From Lachnospiraceae bacterium (GTDB taxonomy: Bacteria > Bacillota > Clostridia > Lachnospirales > Lachnospiraceae): a DNA stretch of 33,979 nt. The stretch lies in assembly GCA_017470735.1 (NCBI GenBank), contig JAFUYB010000063.1, positions 1 to 33,979 of the forward strand, written 5' to 3'. The stretch's first letter is position 1, and each line of letters opens with the position of its first letter. The translations under genes and the position numbers were made by a program. Shown piece by piece: positions 9,682 to 17,479 of this stretch. The notes under the pieces were generated by a model. The model searched no databases. It had not been told where the DNA came from and worked only from the letters and a program-made list of their open reading frames with translations.

Positions 9682-10581
9682 ATGTATAAAATTATCATCG
9701 ACAGCTGCGGGGAGCTGTTTCCGAAAATGCGGGAGGACGGCCGCTACATCAATGTCCCGCTGACGCTGGAGGTGGGCGGACAGCAGATCGTTGATGACGA
9801 GACCTTTGACCAGCTCGATTTTATCCGGCGCGTCAAGGCGTCGCCCAAGGGGCCGAAGTCGGCATGCCCGGCTCCGGGGAAATATTTAGAGGCGATCATG
9901 CGTCCCGTAAAACAGATTTTATCGGATACGGCGGATAGGCTCAATCCGTTGAAAAAAGCGGAGACAGAAGAAGAGCATGTGTATATCGTGACGCTTTCGG
10001 CGCAGCTTTCGGGCTCCTACAACAGCGCCGTGGCTGCCAAGCGGATGTACGAGGAAGAGCACGATGATAAAAAGATTTATGTCTTTGACTCTAAATCGGC
10101 TTCGATCGGACAGACATTGATCGGTCAGAAGGCCGCTGAATGCGAGGAAGCGGGAATGGGCTTCGCGGATGTCGTCAATGCCGTGGAAAAATACATTTCC
10201 GAGCAGCACACGTTTTTCGTGCTGGAGACGCTTGAGACCCTGCGCAAAAACGGGCGGATGTCGGCGTTCAAGGAAAAGATCGTCAATACGCTGCGCATCA
10301 AGCCGGTCATGGGTTCGACCGACGACGGCAATATCCAGAAGCTTACGCAGGTACGCGGAATGAGCAAGGCGATCGCGAAAATGGCGGACTGCATGATCGA
10401 GGTGACGAAGAACTGCGGCGAAAAGGCGCTTGCGATTTCCCACTGCAATTGCCTGGAGAATGCGCTGAAGCTCAAGGCAGAGGTGGAAAAAAGGGCAAAG
10501 TTCAAGGATATTTTTGTCGTGGATACGAGGGGCGTATCGACGATGTATGCCAATGACGGCGGGCTGATCATGGTGGTATGA
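9682..10581 (+). CDS. DegV family fatty-acid-binding protein
   Basis: A 299-residue DegV protein. Members bind a fatty acid and, in Firmicutes, can act as FakB, presenting it to the FakA kinase. Visible family features are the start YKIIIDSCGEL, the segment SPKGPKSACPAPG with the lipid-head-group loop, TLSAQLSGSYNSA, FVLETLETLRKNGRM, and the C-terminal half that closes the pocket. The start has AGGGGAG eight bases upstream. A 112-base gap separates it from the lipoprotein gene. There is no fakA in the window, so the kinase link is inference from the family. Confidence 0.9.
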   Translation: MYKIIIDSCGELFPKMREDGRYINVPLTLEVGGQQIVDDETFDQLDFIRRVKASPKGPKSACPAPGKYLEAIMRPVKQILSDTADRLNPLKKAETEEEHVYIVTLSAQLSGSYNSAVAAKRMYEEEHDDKKIYVFDSKSASIGQTLIGQKAAECEEAGMGFADVVNAVEKYISEQHTFFVLETLETLRKNGRMSAFKEKIVNTLRIKPVMGSTDDGNIQKLTQVRGMSKAIAKMADCMIEVTKNCGEKALAISHCNCLENALKLKAEVEKRAKFKDIFVVDTRGVSTMYANDGGLIMVV

Positions 10582-10658
10582 CGGGAGTCTGACAAAACAT
10601 ATCTGTTTCAGTTGGATGCAAAGCGGCCGCAAAGTGATGGCAGATGAAGTGACGGATT

Positions 10659-11258
10659 ATGGAATTTCATACACCGATGGAAGCGCTGACGGTCCTGGGG
10701 CTGGATCAGAACGCGACCAAGGAAGATATTAAAACAGCATATCACAAAATGGCCGCCTATTACCATCCTGACGCGCATGCGGCGGGTGAAGCCGAGACGA
10801 CCGAATCCTTTCTGGTCATCCGGCAGGCCTATGAATATCTGATGGATGCCTATGAAAAGGCGCTGGCGGCATATCTGGCGGGACAGCAGAGAGGCATGGC
10901 CCAATCGGCGGGACTGCAGAGAAATATGGACGGTTCCGTTGGAAATGCAGCAGGCCGGCAGACTGCGGGCTGGGAGCAGGGACTGTCCGACACGGGCGAG
11001 GTGTCGCGGGTGCTCGGCAGTAAAACGGCGATACTCCGTCAGGAGACGAACCGCAATTTCGCGGAGCAGCGCGTCAAGCAGGAAAAGCGTCTGAAAAAGG
11101 AACGGGAAGCGAAGCGGCGCAAGGTGGAGGAAGAATTAGCTTCCTACAAAGCGGACGCGGCGTATGAAGAGGCGATGGCCAAGATCCATGCGATCCGCGC
11201 GGCGGAGATCACGGCGCATATCATAGAGACTGTGGTGCTAGGGAAGGGTTCTGTGTAA
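10659..11258 (+). CDS. J-domain protein (DnaJ-like)
   Basis: A 199-residue protein with an N-terminal J domain (about residues 5-65). The HPD motif needed to stimulate Hsp70 ATPase is at 36-38 (AYYHPD). The rest is not DnaJ: there is no G/F region or zinc-finger domain, but a Gln/Gly linker and then a long, highly charged helix (about 125-175, rich in Lys, Arg and Glu) predicted to form a coiled coil. It is probably a specialised co-chaperone; its client is unknown. The start lacks a strong ribosome site, and ATG 10677 (at residue 7) is an alternative. It lies 77 bases after degV. Confidence 0.8.
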   Translation: MEFHTPMEALTVLGLDQNATKEDIKTAYHKMAAYYHPDAHAAGEAETTESFLVIRQAYEYLMDAYEKALAAYLAGQQRGMAQSAGLQRNMDGSVGNAAGRQTAGWEQGLSDTGEVSRVLGSKTAILRQETNRNFAEQRVKQEKRLKKEREAKRRKVEEELASYKADAAYEEAMAKIHAIRAAEITAHIIETVVLGKGSV

Positions 11259-11317
11259 AATTTAGCTGTGATTTCACAAATGATTTCAAGGAAAAATGAA
11301 ATGGCGCGCCAATCCCC

Positions 11318-11345
11318 TTGACAAATCGTATGGACAGAGTATAAT
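11318..11345 (+). promoter_or_regulatory. Consensus promoter of glutathione peroxidase gene
   Basis: A perfect TTGACA (11318-11323) and perfect TATAAT (11340-11345) are 16 bases apart, 74 bases upstream of the gpx start. This suggests strong housekeeping-sigma expression. Confidence 0.85.
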
Positions 11346-11419
11346 TAGATTGCGTGCAATTTAAAACCGTAAAGCAGAAAATAGAAAACGGTTCCTGATG
11401 AAAGAAGGGGGAATGGATC

Positions 11420-11965
11420 ATGGCAAGTATTTATGATTATTCGGTGCCGAGACCGGACGGAAGCGAGCTGCCGCTGGCAGATATGAAAGGAAAGGTCATC
11501 ATCGTAGTCAATACGGCGACGGGCTGCGGATTCACGCCGCAGTATGAGCCGTTGGAAAAGATGTATGAGAAGCTCCACGACAAGGGTCTGGAGATCATTG
11601 ATGTGCCCTGCAACCAGTTTGCCGGGCAGACACCGGAGACGGATGACGAGATCCACGAGTTCTGCACCTTGAAGTACAATACGCAGTTCCCGCAGATGAA
11701 GAAATCAGATGTCAACGGCGAGAATGAACTGCCGCTGTTCACATTCTTAAAAGGGCAGAAGGGTTTTGAAGGCTTTGGCAAAGGTCCCAAGGCGATGGCG
11801 ATGAGCGTGATGCTCAAAAAGATCGACAAGGATTACAAGGATAAGCCGGATATTAAATGGAACTTTACGAAATTCGTCATCAACCGTGACGGCGATGTAG
11901 TAGCAAGGTTTGAGCCGACGGAGAAGATGGAAGAGCTCGAAAAGTGCGTCGAAGAGCTGATCTGA
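11420..11965 (+). CDS. Glutathione peroxidase family (thioredoxin-type peroxidase)
   Basis: A 181-residue peroxidase reducing hydroperoxides. The peroxidatic Cys36 is in NTATGCGFTPQY. The family partners Gln70 (NQFAGQ), Trp147 and Asn148 (WNFTKF) are present. Cys64 and Cys82 are also in the expected places, and Cys82 is the likely resolving Cys of the thioredoxin-dependent type. It is a Cys rather than selenocysteine enzyme because the active-site codon is TGC. The start has GGGGGAA upstream. It is a single-gene unit between its own promoter and a terminator. Confidence 0.95.
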   Translation: MASIYDYSVPRPDGSELPLADMKGKVIIVVNTATGCGFTPQYEPLEKMYEKLHDKGLEIIDVPCNQFAGQTPETDDEIHEFCTLKYNTQFPQMKKSDVNGENELPLFTFLKGQKGFEGFGKGPKAMAMSVMLKKIDKDYKDKPDIKWNFTKFVINRDGDVVARFEPTEKMEELEKCVEELI

Positions 11966-12000
11966 CGGACAGAAGTGATTGAAAATAAAATACGATATAA

Positions 12001-12042
12001 AAACTCTGCCGGACATACGGATTAAAGACGGCAGAGTTTTTT
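12001..12042 (+). terminator. Terminator after glutathione peroxidase gene
   Basis: AACTCTGCCG and CGGCAGAGTT form a perfect 10-bp stem followed directly by a T run, 36 bases after the stop codon. Confidence 0.9.
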
Positions 12043-12043
12043 G

Positions 12044-12072
12044 TTGAATTATGTTATCATATATGATATACT
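12044..12072 (+). promoter_or_regulatory. Promoter upstream of the 97-aa ORF
   Basis: TTGAAT (12044-12049) and TATACT (12067-12072) have a 17-base spacer. It begins just after the gpx terminator and lies 47 bases before the next start codon. Confidence 0.55.
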
Positions 12073-12118
12073 ATTAGGCGTGTCTGTTGATACGGGACGA
12101 TGGAAAAGGGGGATGTGA

Positions 12119-12412
12119 ATGTTTCAAAAGAAGTTGCATTTTGACCGCAGGGCGTTTCAGGACAGGGATATCATTTTGTGTAAGACGACCAACTCCCGCG
12201 CGGGCAATCAGGCGGCGGCTGCGCTGACGCGGGCATGTGTTTCATTTTCCAGGCAGTGGATCGGGATACCGTTTCTGTTCCGTCATCGCTACAGAGGCTC
12301 CAAGGAGCTTTGCATCATTTCGATCAACCGCAACGAATACTCCCGCGCCAGACGCGCGATTTCCGACATGGATCCTTATTATTACCGGAGACTGCGGGTG
12401 CATTTGGTTTAG
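12119..12412 (+). CDS. Unrecognised small basic protein
   Basis: A 97-residue, Arg-rich protein (many Arg/Lys, few acidic residues) that I do not recognise. The middle part (SFSRQWIGIPFLF) is moderately hydrophobic and the end reads DPYYYRRLRVHLV. Support for a real gene is a promoter 47 bases upstream and AAAGGGGGA with good spacing before the ATG. Against it, two other frames are open over the second half, and nothing in the sequence points to a function. It stands alone between the gpx terminator and the tRNA-Gly region. Confidence 0.5.
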   Translation: MFQKKLHFDRRAFQDRDIILCKTTNSRAGNQAAAALTRACVSFSRQWIGIPFLFRHRYRGSKELCIISINRNEYSRARRAISDMDPYYYRRLRVHLV

Positions 12413-12596
12413 GGATTATTGAGGGAGATTATTATCGGGACGAGAGTGAAGATATATGAGATTTTCGGACAGGTAATCACAAAGCAAATCATCATCAGTA
12501 TTGGTATCCTACTGTACACCCATGAGAAAGCAAAATCTGCACTGGAATCGACCTGAACCCAAGATGAACCAAGTGAACCCACACATTTTTGACAAA
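12413..12596. other. Spacer without a convincing gene
   Basis: Between the 97-aa ORF and the tRNA-Gly terminator. It holds short open frames on both strands, including about 46 codons on the + strand from a TTG near 12418, but none has a good ribosome site or family resemblance. Nothing else stands out. Confidence 0.4.
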
Positions 12597-12635
12597 GAAA
12601 AATCCCCGAAGCCTTTATTTTCAAGACTTCGAGGA
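12597..12635 (-). terminator. Terminator of tRNA-Gly
   Basis: Read on the minus strand, TCCTCGAAG pairs with CTTCGGGGA (9 bp, one G-T) and is followed by TTTTTC. It lies 14 bases past the 3' end of tRNA-Gly. Confidence 0.8.
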
Positions 12636-12648
12636 CTTCTTAACAGCA

Positions 12649-12721
12649 AGCGACAGACGGGGCTCGAACCCGCGGTCTCGACCTTGGCAAGGTCGCGCGT
12701 TACCAACTACGCCACTGTCGC
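12649..12721 (-). tRNA. tRNA-Gly (anticodon GCC)
   Basis: Full cloverleaf of 73 bases including discriminator U. The acceptor stem GCGACAG/CTGTCGC is perfect. The anticodon stem CGACC/GGTCG encloses TTGCCAA, giving anticodon GCC for GGC/GGU codons. The T arm carries TTCGAGC. CCA is not encoded. Confidence 0.97.
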
Positions 12722-12754
12722 ATTTATTTTCGCTGCATCTCTGCAACAAAAGGC

Positions 12755-12783
12755 ATTATACGAAATACCGCTCTGTTTGTCAA
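12755..12783 (-). promoter_or_regulatory. Consensus promoter of tRNA-Gly
   Basis: On the minus strand, perfect TTGACA and perfect TATAAT are separated by 17 bases, 33 bases before the tRNA 5' end. Confidence 0.9.
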
Positions 12784-12867
12784 GCAAAATTTTCAGAAGT
12801 TCGGAAAAATTTCTGAAAAATTATGAAGAATGATGACAAATGGAGGGGCAGGCTTTATGAAAAAATA

Positions 12868-13125
12868 TTATTCGGCTTCACTTTCAGTGAGTCCTGCTAT
12901 ATAATCCTCTGTTGCGGAAAGATCTATGCTTATGGCTTCCAGCGGATCATCGGCGTGCGCCTCTTCGTACAAACCGTATGCTGAGTAACCGATCCAGCAA
13001 ACGATAGCGATAAGAATAAGCGTGACAGCGACTTTTTCGAGGACCAGCCCACGCTTCTGTTTTTTTACTATTTTCTTGCGGTTCTTTTTTAATTCTTTGT
13101 TGTGGTCAACTTTTGCCTGACTCAT
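12868..13125 (-). CDS. Small single-pass membrane protein
   Basis: An 85-residue protein. It has a strongly basic N-terminus (KKNRKKIVKKQKRG), one hydrophobic helix (about residues 30-50, VAVTLILIAIVCWIGYSAYG) and an acidic C-terminal tail. The charge pattern suggests the N-terminus is inside and the tail outside. I recognise the general type from Clostridia but know no function. The start at 13125 follows GGAGG by eight bases; an in-frame ATG at 13140 overlaps that ribosome site and is unlikely. It has its own promoter (13183-13211, minus strand), divergent from thyA. Confidence 0.75.
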   Translation of the reverse strand: MSQAKVDHNKELKKNRKKIVKKQKRGLVLEKVAVTLILIAIVCWIGYSAYGLYEEAHADDPLEAISIDLSATEDYIAGLTESEAE

Positions 13126-13182
13126 GACCGATTCCTCCATATATTAATGTAAAATTTTTCTATGAAAAATGACACGTCAACA

Positions 13183-13211
13183 ATTATATACTTTTCCGGG
13201 CGGAATTGCAA
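13183..13211 (-). promoter_or_regulatory. Promoter of the small membrane protein gene
   Basis: On the minus strand TTGCAA and a perfect TATAAT have a 17-base spacer, leaving a roughly 50-base leader before the start codon. Confidence 0.65.
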
Positions 13212-13228
13212 ATTTTCATGTTGCATTT

Positions 13229-13257
13229 TTTTTCGCCTAACACTAAAATGGTATACA
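13229..13257 (+). promoter_or_regulatory. Possible extended -10 promoter of thyA
   Basis: TATACA at 13252-13257 is preceded by TGG (extended -10 pattern). The -35 (TTTTTC) is poor. It diverges from the promoter at 13183-13211. Confidence 0.4.
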
Positions 13258-13339
13258 TTCATATATTTTTACCTTTGCGAGTGAATGCGGACAGAGTGAA
13301 AATAAAGGATGGGCAGACGGGCTGGATGGAGGTAGCATA

Positions 13340-14188
13340 ATGAGCCGGGCGGATCAGATTTTTGTCGAAATGTGTACGGATATTCTGGAAAACGGGATTT
13401 CCACGGAAGGGGAAAAAGTGCGTCCGCACTGGGAGGACGGCAGCCTGGCGTACACGATCAAGCGGTTCGGCGTGGTCAACCGCTATGATCTGTCTAAAGA
13501 ATTTCCGGCGCTGACCCTGCGCCGGACGGCGATCAAATCGGCGACGGATGAGGTGCTTTGGATCTGGCAGCGCAAGTCCAACAATGTCCATGATCTAAAG
13601 CCGCACATCTGGGACGAGTGGGCGGATGAGGATGGTTCGATCGGCAAGGCGTACGGTTACCAGATGCAGGTGAAGCACCATTATTCTGAGGGCGATATGG
13701 ATCAGGTGGACCGGGTCATTTATGATTTGAAGCACAACCCGTTCTCGCGCCGTATCATGACCAACATCTATGTGCATGCCGACCTGTCGGAGATGAACCT
13801 TTATCCTTGTGCTTACAGCATGACCTTCAATGTGACGACGCGGCCGGATACAGACAAGCTGGTGCTGAATGCGATATTGAACCAGCGTTCGCAGGATGTC
13901 CTTGCGGCGAATAACTGGAATGTCTGCCAGTACGCGGTTCTGGTCCATATGCTCGCCCAAGTCTGCGATATGGAAGTCGGTGAATTGGTTCATGTCATTG
14001 CCGATGCCCATATTTACGACCGGCACATACCTTTGATAAAAGAACTGATCGCAAGGGAACAGCATCCCGCGCCGACATTCTGGCTGAACCCGGATGTAAA
14101 AGATTTCTATGAGTTTACGGATGAAGATGTTCGGCTGGATAATTATGTGACAGGCGAGCAGATTAAGGATATTCCGATTGCGGTTTAG
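13340..14188 (+). CDS. thyA: Thymidylate synthase (divergent ThyA)
   Basis: Converts dUMP plus methylene-tetrahydrofolate to dTMP and dihydrofolate. The 282-residue length fits ThyA. Key residues are visible: catalytic Cys157 in LYPCAYS, the phosphate-binding Arg pair in FSRRIM (136-139), QRSQDV (182-187), Asn194 in NNWNVCQYA, and DAHIY (222-226) that binds the sugar. The sequence around the catalytic Cys differs from the usual PCHxxxQF: here Cys is followed by AYSMTF, as expected for a divergent clade seen in Clostridia. The start follows GGAGG by seven bases. DHFR, which recycles its product, lies 274 bases downstream. Confidence 0.9.
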   Translation: MSRADQIFVEMCTDILENGISTEGEKVRPHWEDGSLAYTIKRFGVVNRYDLSKEFPALTLRRTAIKSATDEVLWIWQRKSNNVHDLKPHIWDEWADEDGSIGKAYGYQMQVKHHYSEGDMDQVDRVIYDLKHNPFSRRIMTNIYVHADLSEMNLYPCAYSMTFNVTTRPDTDKLVLNAILNQRSQDVLAANNWNVCQYAVLVHMLAQVCDMEVGELVHVIADAHIYDRHIPLIKELIAREQHPAPTFWLNPDVKDFYEFTDEDVRLDNYVTGEQIKDIPIAV

Positions 14189-14218
14189 TAATTTGAAAAC
14201 TTGAAAATTTGATATCAA

Positions 14219-14410
14219 TCCTAACGGAACGCTTTCGCGAGCACTAGAAGCACAGAAATCTTTGATTTCGTTTTGCTTCTGCGCACACCGTGGGGCATTT
14301 ACGCAACGGTACTAAACTCACTCCGTTCGTCACTCTGTGGGCTGAAATGCAACGAAATCAATCATTTGATTTCTGCATTTCATGCCTTCGTGCCGGCGTA
14401 AATAACGGTC
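14219..14410 (+). repeat. Structured, repeat-like spacer between thyA and folA
   Basis: This non-coding stretch holds several inverted repeats. 14246-14280 folds as AGAAGC...GCTTCT with GAAATC/GATTTC inside. 14343-14382 folds as TGAAATGCA...TGCATTTCA, again with GAAATC/GATTTC inside. ATTTACGC (14297-14304) pairs with GCGTAAAT (14396-14403), enclosing the second hairpin. The composition resembles dispersed palindromic intergenic repeats or a small MITE rather than a riboswitch I know. No T run follows, so it is not a simple terminator. Confidence 0.55.
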
Positions 14411-14462
14411 CGCACGGATGGATATAAAATTTTCAATATAATTCAGATTAGGAAACACACAC

Positions 14463-14951
14463 ATGAAACTAATAGCAGCAACAGACCAAAACTGGGCCAT
14501 CGGCAGAAAAGGCAAGCTTCTTGTCTCTATCCCGGAAGATATGAAATATTTCCGCGACACGACCACGGATCATGTCGTCGTTATGGGGCGGAAAACCTTG
14601 GAAAGCTTCCCGGGCGGCAAGCCACTGCCAAACCGTGTCAACATCGTCCTGACCGCCAATCCTGCGTATCAGGCAAAAGGAGCGGTCATCGTTCACTCTT
14701 TGGACGAGCTGGCAAAGGAACTGGAAAAATACGACACAGATGACATTTTTGTGATCGGCGGGGAAAAGATTTACCGTCAGCTTTATCAGCAGTGCGACAC
14801 GGCGTACATTACGAAGATCGATTACGCCTACGAGGCAGACGCGTATTTTCCGAATCTGGACAAAGACGAAGAGTGGGAATTCGTCGGAGAGAGCGAAGAG
14901 CAGACCTACTTCGACCTGACCTATACATTTTGTACCTACCGTCATAAATAA
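14463..14951 (+). CDS. folA: Dihydrofolate reductase
   Basis: NADPH-dependent reduction of dihydrofolate to tetrahydrofolate. The 162-residue length is typical. The N-terminal MKLIAATDQNWAIGRKGKL, the catalytic acid Asp26 in IPEDMKYF, VVMGRKTLESFP, and the NADPH-binding segment IFVIGGEKIY are all in order. The ribosome site (AGGAAA) is weak. The gene starts after a structured spacer and is followed by ilvB after 12 bases, so folA-ilvB-ilvN is probably one operon. A TATAAT near 14435 could be its -10, but no good -35 accompanies it. Confidence 0.95.
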   Translation: MKLIAATDQNWAIGRKGKLLVSIPEDMKYFRDTTTDHVVVMGRKTLESFPGGKPLPNRVNIVLTANPAYQAKGAVIVHSLDELAKELEKYDTDDIFVIGGEKIYRQLYQQCDTAYITKIDYAYEADAYFPNLDKDEEWEFVGESEEQTYFDLTYTFCTYRHK

Positions 14952-14963
14952 GAGGAGAACCCA

Positions 14964-16685
14964 ATGGCAATGGACATCGCTGGAAAAAAATTATTTGTCA
15001 AGGCATTGCAGGAAGAGGGCGTGGATACGATCTTTGCCTATCCGGGCGGCTATGTGACGGATATTTTGGATGAATTGCAGAGGACAGAGGGCATTCGTAT
15101 CGTGCTGCCGAGGCATGAGCAGGCGCTGGTGCACGAGGCGGAAGGCTACGCGCGGGCGACCGGCAGGCCGGGGGTCTGTCTGGTGACGAGCGGGCCGGGA
15201 GCGACCAATACGATCACGGCGATCACCGATGCGCACTATGATTCGATTCCGGTGATCGTGTTTACGGGGCAGGTGCCGCAGGGGCTGATCGGCAACGATG
15301 CGTTCCAGGAAGTGGACATCGTCGGCATGACACGGAGCGTTGTCAAATACGGCGTGACCGTGCGTGACCGGAAGAAGCTGGGGCAGATTCTGAAAATGGC
15401 ATTTCATATTGCAACGACCGGCAAGCCCGGGCCGGTGCTGATCGATCTGCCCAAGGACATTCAATTAAAAACGGGACCGGCGGAATATCCGTCCGAGGTG
15501 CATATCCGCGGATACAAGCCGAATGAGTCCGTGCACATCGGGCAATTAAAAAAAGCATACAAGCTGCTGCGTTCGGCCAAGCGGCCGATCATTTTGGCGG
15601 GAGGCGGCGTTCACATCGCAGGCGCGGAAGAAGAGCTGACCAGGTTTGCAGAGGAGATGCATATTCCGGTCGTGACGACGGTGATGGGCAAAGGATCGAT
15701 TCCCGAAGACCATCCGCTTTATGTTGGCAACAGCGGCATGCACGGACGGTATGCGGCAAACACGGCGGTCAATGAATGTGATGTGCTGTTTTCGATCGGC
15801 ACGCGGTTCAATGACCGGATCACCGGTGACCTTAATGAATTTGCGCCCAATGCCAAAATTATCCATGTGGATGTGGACACATCATCGATTTCGCGTAATG
15901 TCGTTGTGGATGTGCCTGTTGTATCGGACGCGAAATTGGCGTTGGAAAAATTGTTGGAATGGGCATCGCCGAAAAAGACAAAGAACTGGCGGGAGCAGAT
16001 CCATCTGTGGCAGGAGGAGCATCCGCTGCAGATGCGCCGAGACCGCGGGATGACGCCGCAGATGATCATGGAAGGGATCAATGAGGTATTCCCGACCGGT
16101 ATCGTTGTGACGGATGTCGGACAGCATCAGATGTGGGCGGCGCAGTATATTACATTAAATAAGGATAGGCGGATGTTTACATCCGGAGGCTTGGGCACCA
16201 TGGGCTTTGGATTCCCTGCGGCGATCGGAGCCAAGATCGGCGCGCCCGACCAGGATGTCGTCTGTGTGACAGGGGACGGCGGCATGCAGATGAATATGCA
16301 GGAGCTGGCGACGGCGATTTACGAGGATGTGGATGTGACGGTCTGCATTATCAACAACCGTTATCTCGGCATGGTGCGGCAGTTCCAGCAGGTGTTCTAT
16401 GGCAAACGCTATGTGGATACCTGCCTGTGCAGTCCGGGCGGCAGTCCGATCGACGCGAAAGCTTCTGAAGCAGAACAGCCTGTGTATGTGCCGGATTTTG
16501 TGAAGTGGGCGGAAAGCTACGGCGCGCTTGGGATCCGTGTCGAACGGGGCGAGGACATCATCGAAGCCCTTTCGCGGGCCAAGGAGCACAAGGGCGCGGC
16601 AATCGTGGAATTTATGATCGCGACTGAGGAAATTGTCCTGCCGATGGTCAAAGGCGGCGCGCCGATGTCGGACATGATACTTTAA
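14964..16685 (+). CDS. ilvB: Acetolactate synthase, large (catalytic) subunit
   Basis: TPP-dependent condensation of two pyruvates (or pyruvate and 2-oxobutyrate), the first common step of branched-chain amino acid synthesis. At 573 residues it is full length. The catalytic Glu52 is in PRHEQALVHEAEGYAR, followed by the FAD-type middle domain. The TPP motif begins GDGG at about residue 437 and ends in NNRYLGM. GAGGAG precedes the start. The small regulatory subunit follows after 13 bases, which marks this as anabolic acetolactate synthase rather than a catabolic AlsS. No T-box or leader-peptide attenuator is visible directly before it. Confidence 0.95.
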   Translation: MAMDIAGKKLFVKALQEEGVDTIFAYPGGYVTDILDELQRTEGIRIVLPRHEQALVHEAEGYARATGRPGVCLVTSGPGATNTITAITDAHYDSIPVIVFTGQVPQGLIGNDAFQEVDIVGMTRSVVKYGVTVRDRKKLGQILKMAFHIATTGKPGPVLIDLPKDIQLKTGPAEYPSEVHIRGYKPNESVHIGQLKKAYKLLRSAKRPIILAGGGVHIAGAEEELTRFAEEMHIPVVTTVMGKGSIPEDHPLYVGNSGMHGRYAANTAVNECDVLFSIGTRFNDRITGDLNEFAPNAKIIHVDVDTSSISRNVVVDVPVVSDAKLALEKLLEWASPKKTKNWREQIHLWQEEHPLQMRRDRGMTPQMIMEGINEVFPTGIVVTDVGQHQMWAAQYITLNKDRRMFTSGGLGTMGFGFPAAIGAKIGAPDQDVVCVTGDGGMQMNMQELATAIYEDVDVTVCIINNRYLGMVRQFQQVFYGKRYVDTCLCSPGGSPIDAKASEAEQPVYVPDFVKWAESYGALGIRVERGEDIIEALSRAKEHKGAAIVEFMIATEEIVLPMVKGGAPMSDMIL

Positions 16686-16698
16686 GGGGGTTCTTCTT

Positions 16699-17217
16699 AT
16701 GAACAATCTAAAAAACCGCTGGATCGCGTTATATGTGGAAAATGAAGTCGGCGTGCTTGCCAAAGTGGCGGGATTATTTTCGGCAAAATCCTACAACCTG
16801 CAGAGCCTGACGGTCGGCACGACAGAGCATGAAGACATTTCGCGGATGACGATCTGCGTGACGAGCGACGACATTACCTTTGAGCAGATCAAAAAACAGC
16901 TTAATACGATGGTCGAGGTCATCAAGGTGATGGATCTGACAAATGTGCCGATTCATATGAAGGAGATCTTGTTCGCGAAAATCAAGCGTATCACGGCGGA
17001 GGAAAAAGCGGAAGCGTTCCGGATCGTGGAGGTGTTTGCGGCGAGCGGGCATATCCGGACGATCGACATCGGCGAAGACAGCATGATCATTGAAAGCGCG
17101 CTGACCGAGCGGCGGAATAATGAGCTGTGCGCGCTTTTGCGCAAGACTTTCAAACACATCGATATTGTCCGTGGCGGCGCGGTAGCAATGGAGGCGATAT
17201 CGACCAGCTGTCGCTGA
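16699..17217 (+). CDS. ilvN: Acetolactate synthase, small (regulatory) subunit
   Basis: A 172-residue regulatory subunit that binds IlvB and gives feedback inhibition by valine. The N-terminal ACT domain has the family pattern (WIALYVENEVGVLAKVAGLFS, then NLQSLTVGTTEHEDISRMTI), followed by the C-terminal domain (ELLFAKIK-like, here EILFAKIKRI, and ESALTERRNNELCALL). It directly follows ilvB after 13 bases with GGGGG as ribosome site. It is the last gene before the terminator at 17336-17390. Confidence 0.95.
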   Translation: MNNLKNRWIALYVENEVGVLAKVAGLFSAKSYNLQSLTVGTTEHEDISRMTICVTSDDITFEQIKKQLNTMVEVIKVMDLTNVPIHMKEILFAKIKRITAEEKAEAFRIVEVFAASGHIRTIDIGEDSMIIESALTERRNNELCALLRKTFKHIDIVRGGAVAMEAISTSCR

Positions 17218-17290
17218 TGGTACGGTGAAAGATTTTTGATATAGTTTCCGGACGGCTGAGAATATGATGCAGACGCTGTTCGGACGGTTG

Positions 17291-17325
17291 TTCACAAAAA
17301 TTTATGGGCATTATTCACAAAATTT
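17291..17325 (+). repeat. Direct repeat, possible operator upstream of thl
   Basis: TTCACAAAAATTT (17291-17303) and TTCACAAAATTT (17314-17325) are near-identical direct repeats 23 bases apart, just before the thl promoter. TTCACAA equals a Rex half-site, but the inverted TTGTGAA partner is missing, so a Rex role is only a guess. Confidence 0.35.
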
Positions 17326-17328
17326 GCC

Positions 17329-17357
17329 TTGAATGTAGACCCTTGTTATGGTATTAT
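17329..17357 (+). promoter_or_regulatory. Promoter of the thl-etfA operon
   Basis: TTGAAT (17329-17334) and TATTAT (17352-17357) have a 17-base spacer, with TGG before the -10 (extended -10). The expected start site, about 17364, lies within the loop of a terminator hairpin. Confidence 0.65.
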
Positions 17358-17390
17358 TTTTGATGTTGATGTACAGGGGTCTATTTTTTT
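17336..17390 (+). terminator. Terminator of ilvN transcript that encloses the thl promoter
   Basis: TAGACCCTTGT (17336-17346) pairs with ACAGGGGTCTA (17373-17383), 11 bp with one G-T, followed by seven Ts. The 26-base loop contains the -10 of the next operon. Transcripts starting inside the loop lack the 5' arm and escape. Confidence 0.75.
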
Positions 17391-17479
17391 GACGGTTTGA
17401 CGGGAGATTAAGGGGTACTTTCTTCCATGGGCAGTCAGGGGGATGGATCGAAAATACAAAAAGAAAAGGAGAAACAAAG

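Noticed and set aside
12409-12624. 71-codon minus-strand frame and a 46-codon + strand frame next to tRNA-Gly
   Set aside because: The minus frame overlaps the tRNA-Gly terminator. Neither has a ribosome site or recognisable domain.
12597-12721. Integration (att) site of a mobile element at tRNA-Gly
   Set aside because: No integrase, no repeated tRNA 3' end and no phage genes are present nearby.
14952-14963. Leader-peptide attenuator or T-box ahead of ilvB
   Set aside because: Only 12 bases separate folA from ilvB, too short for any such element.
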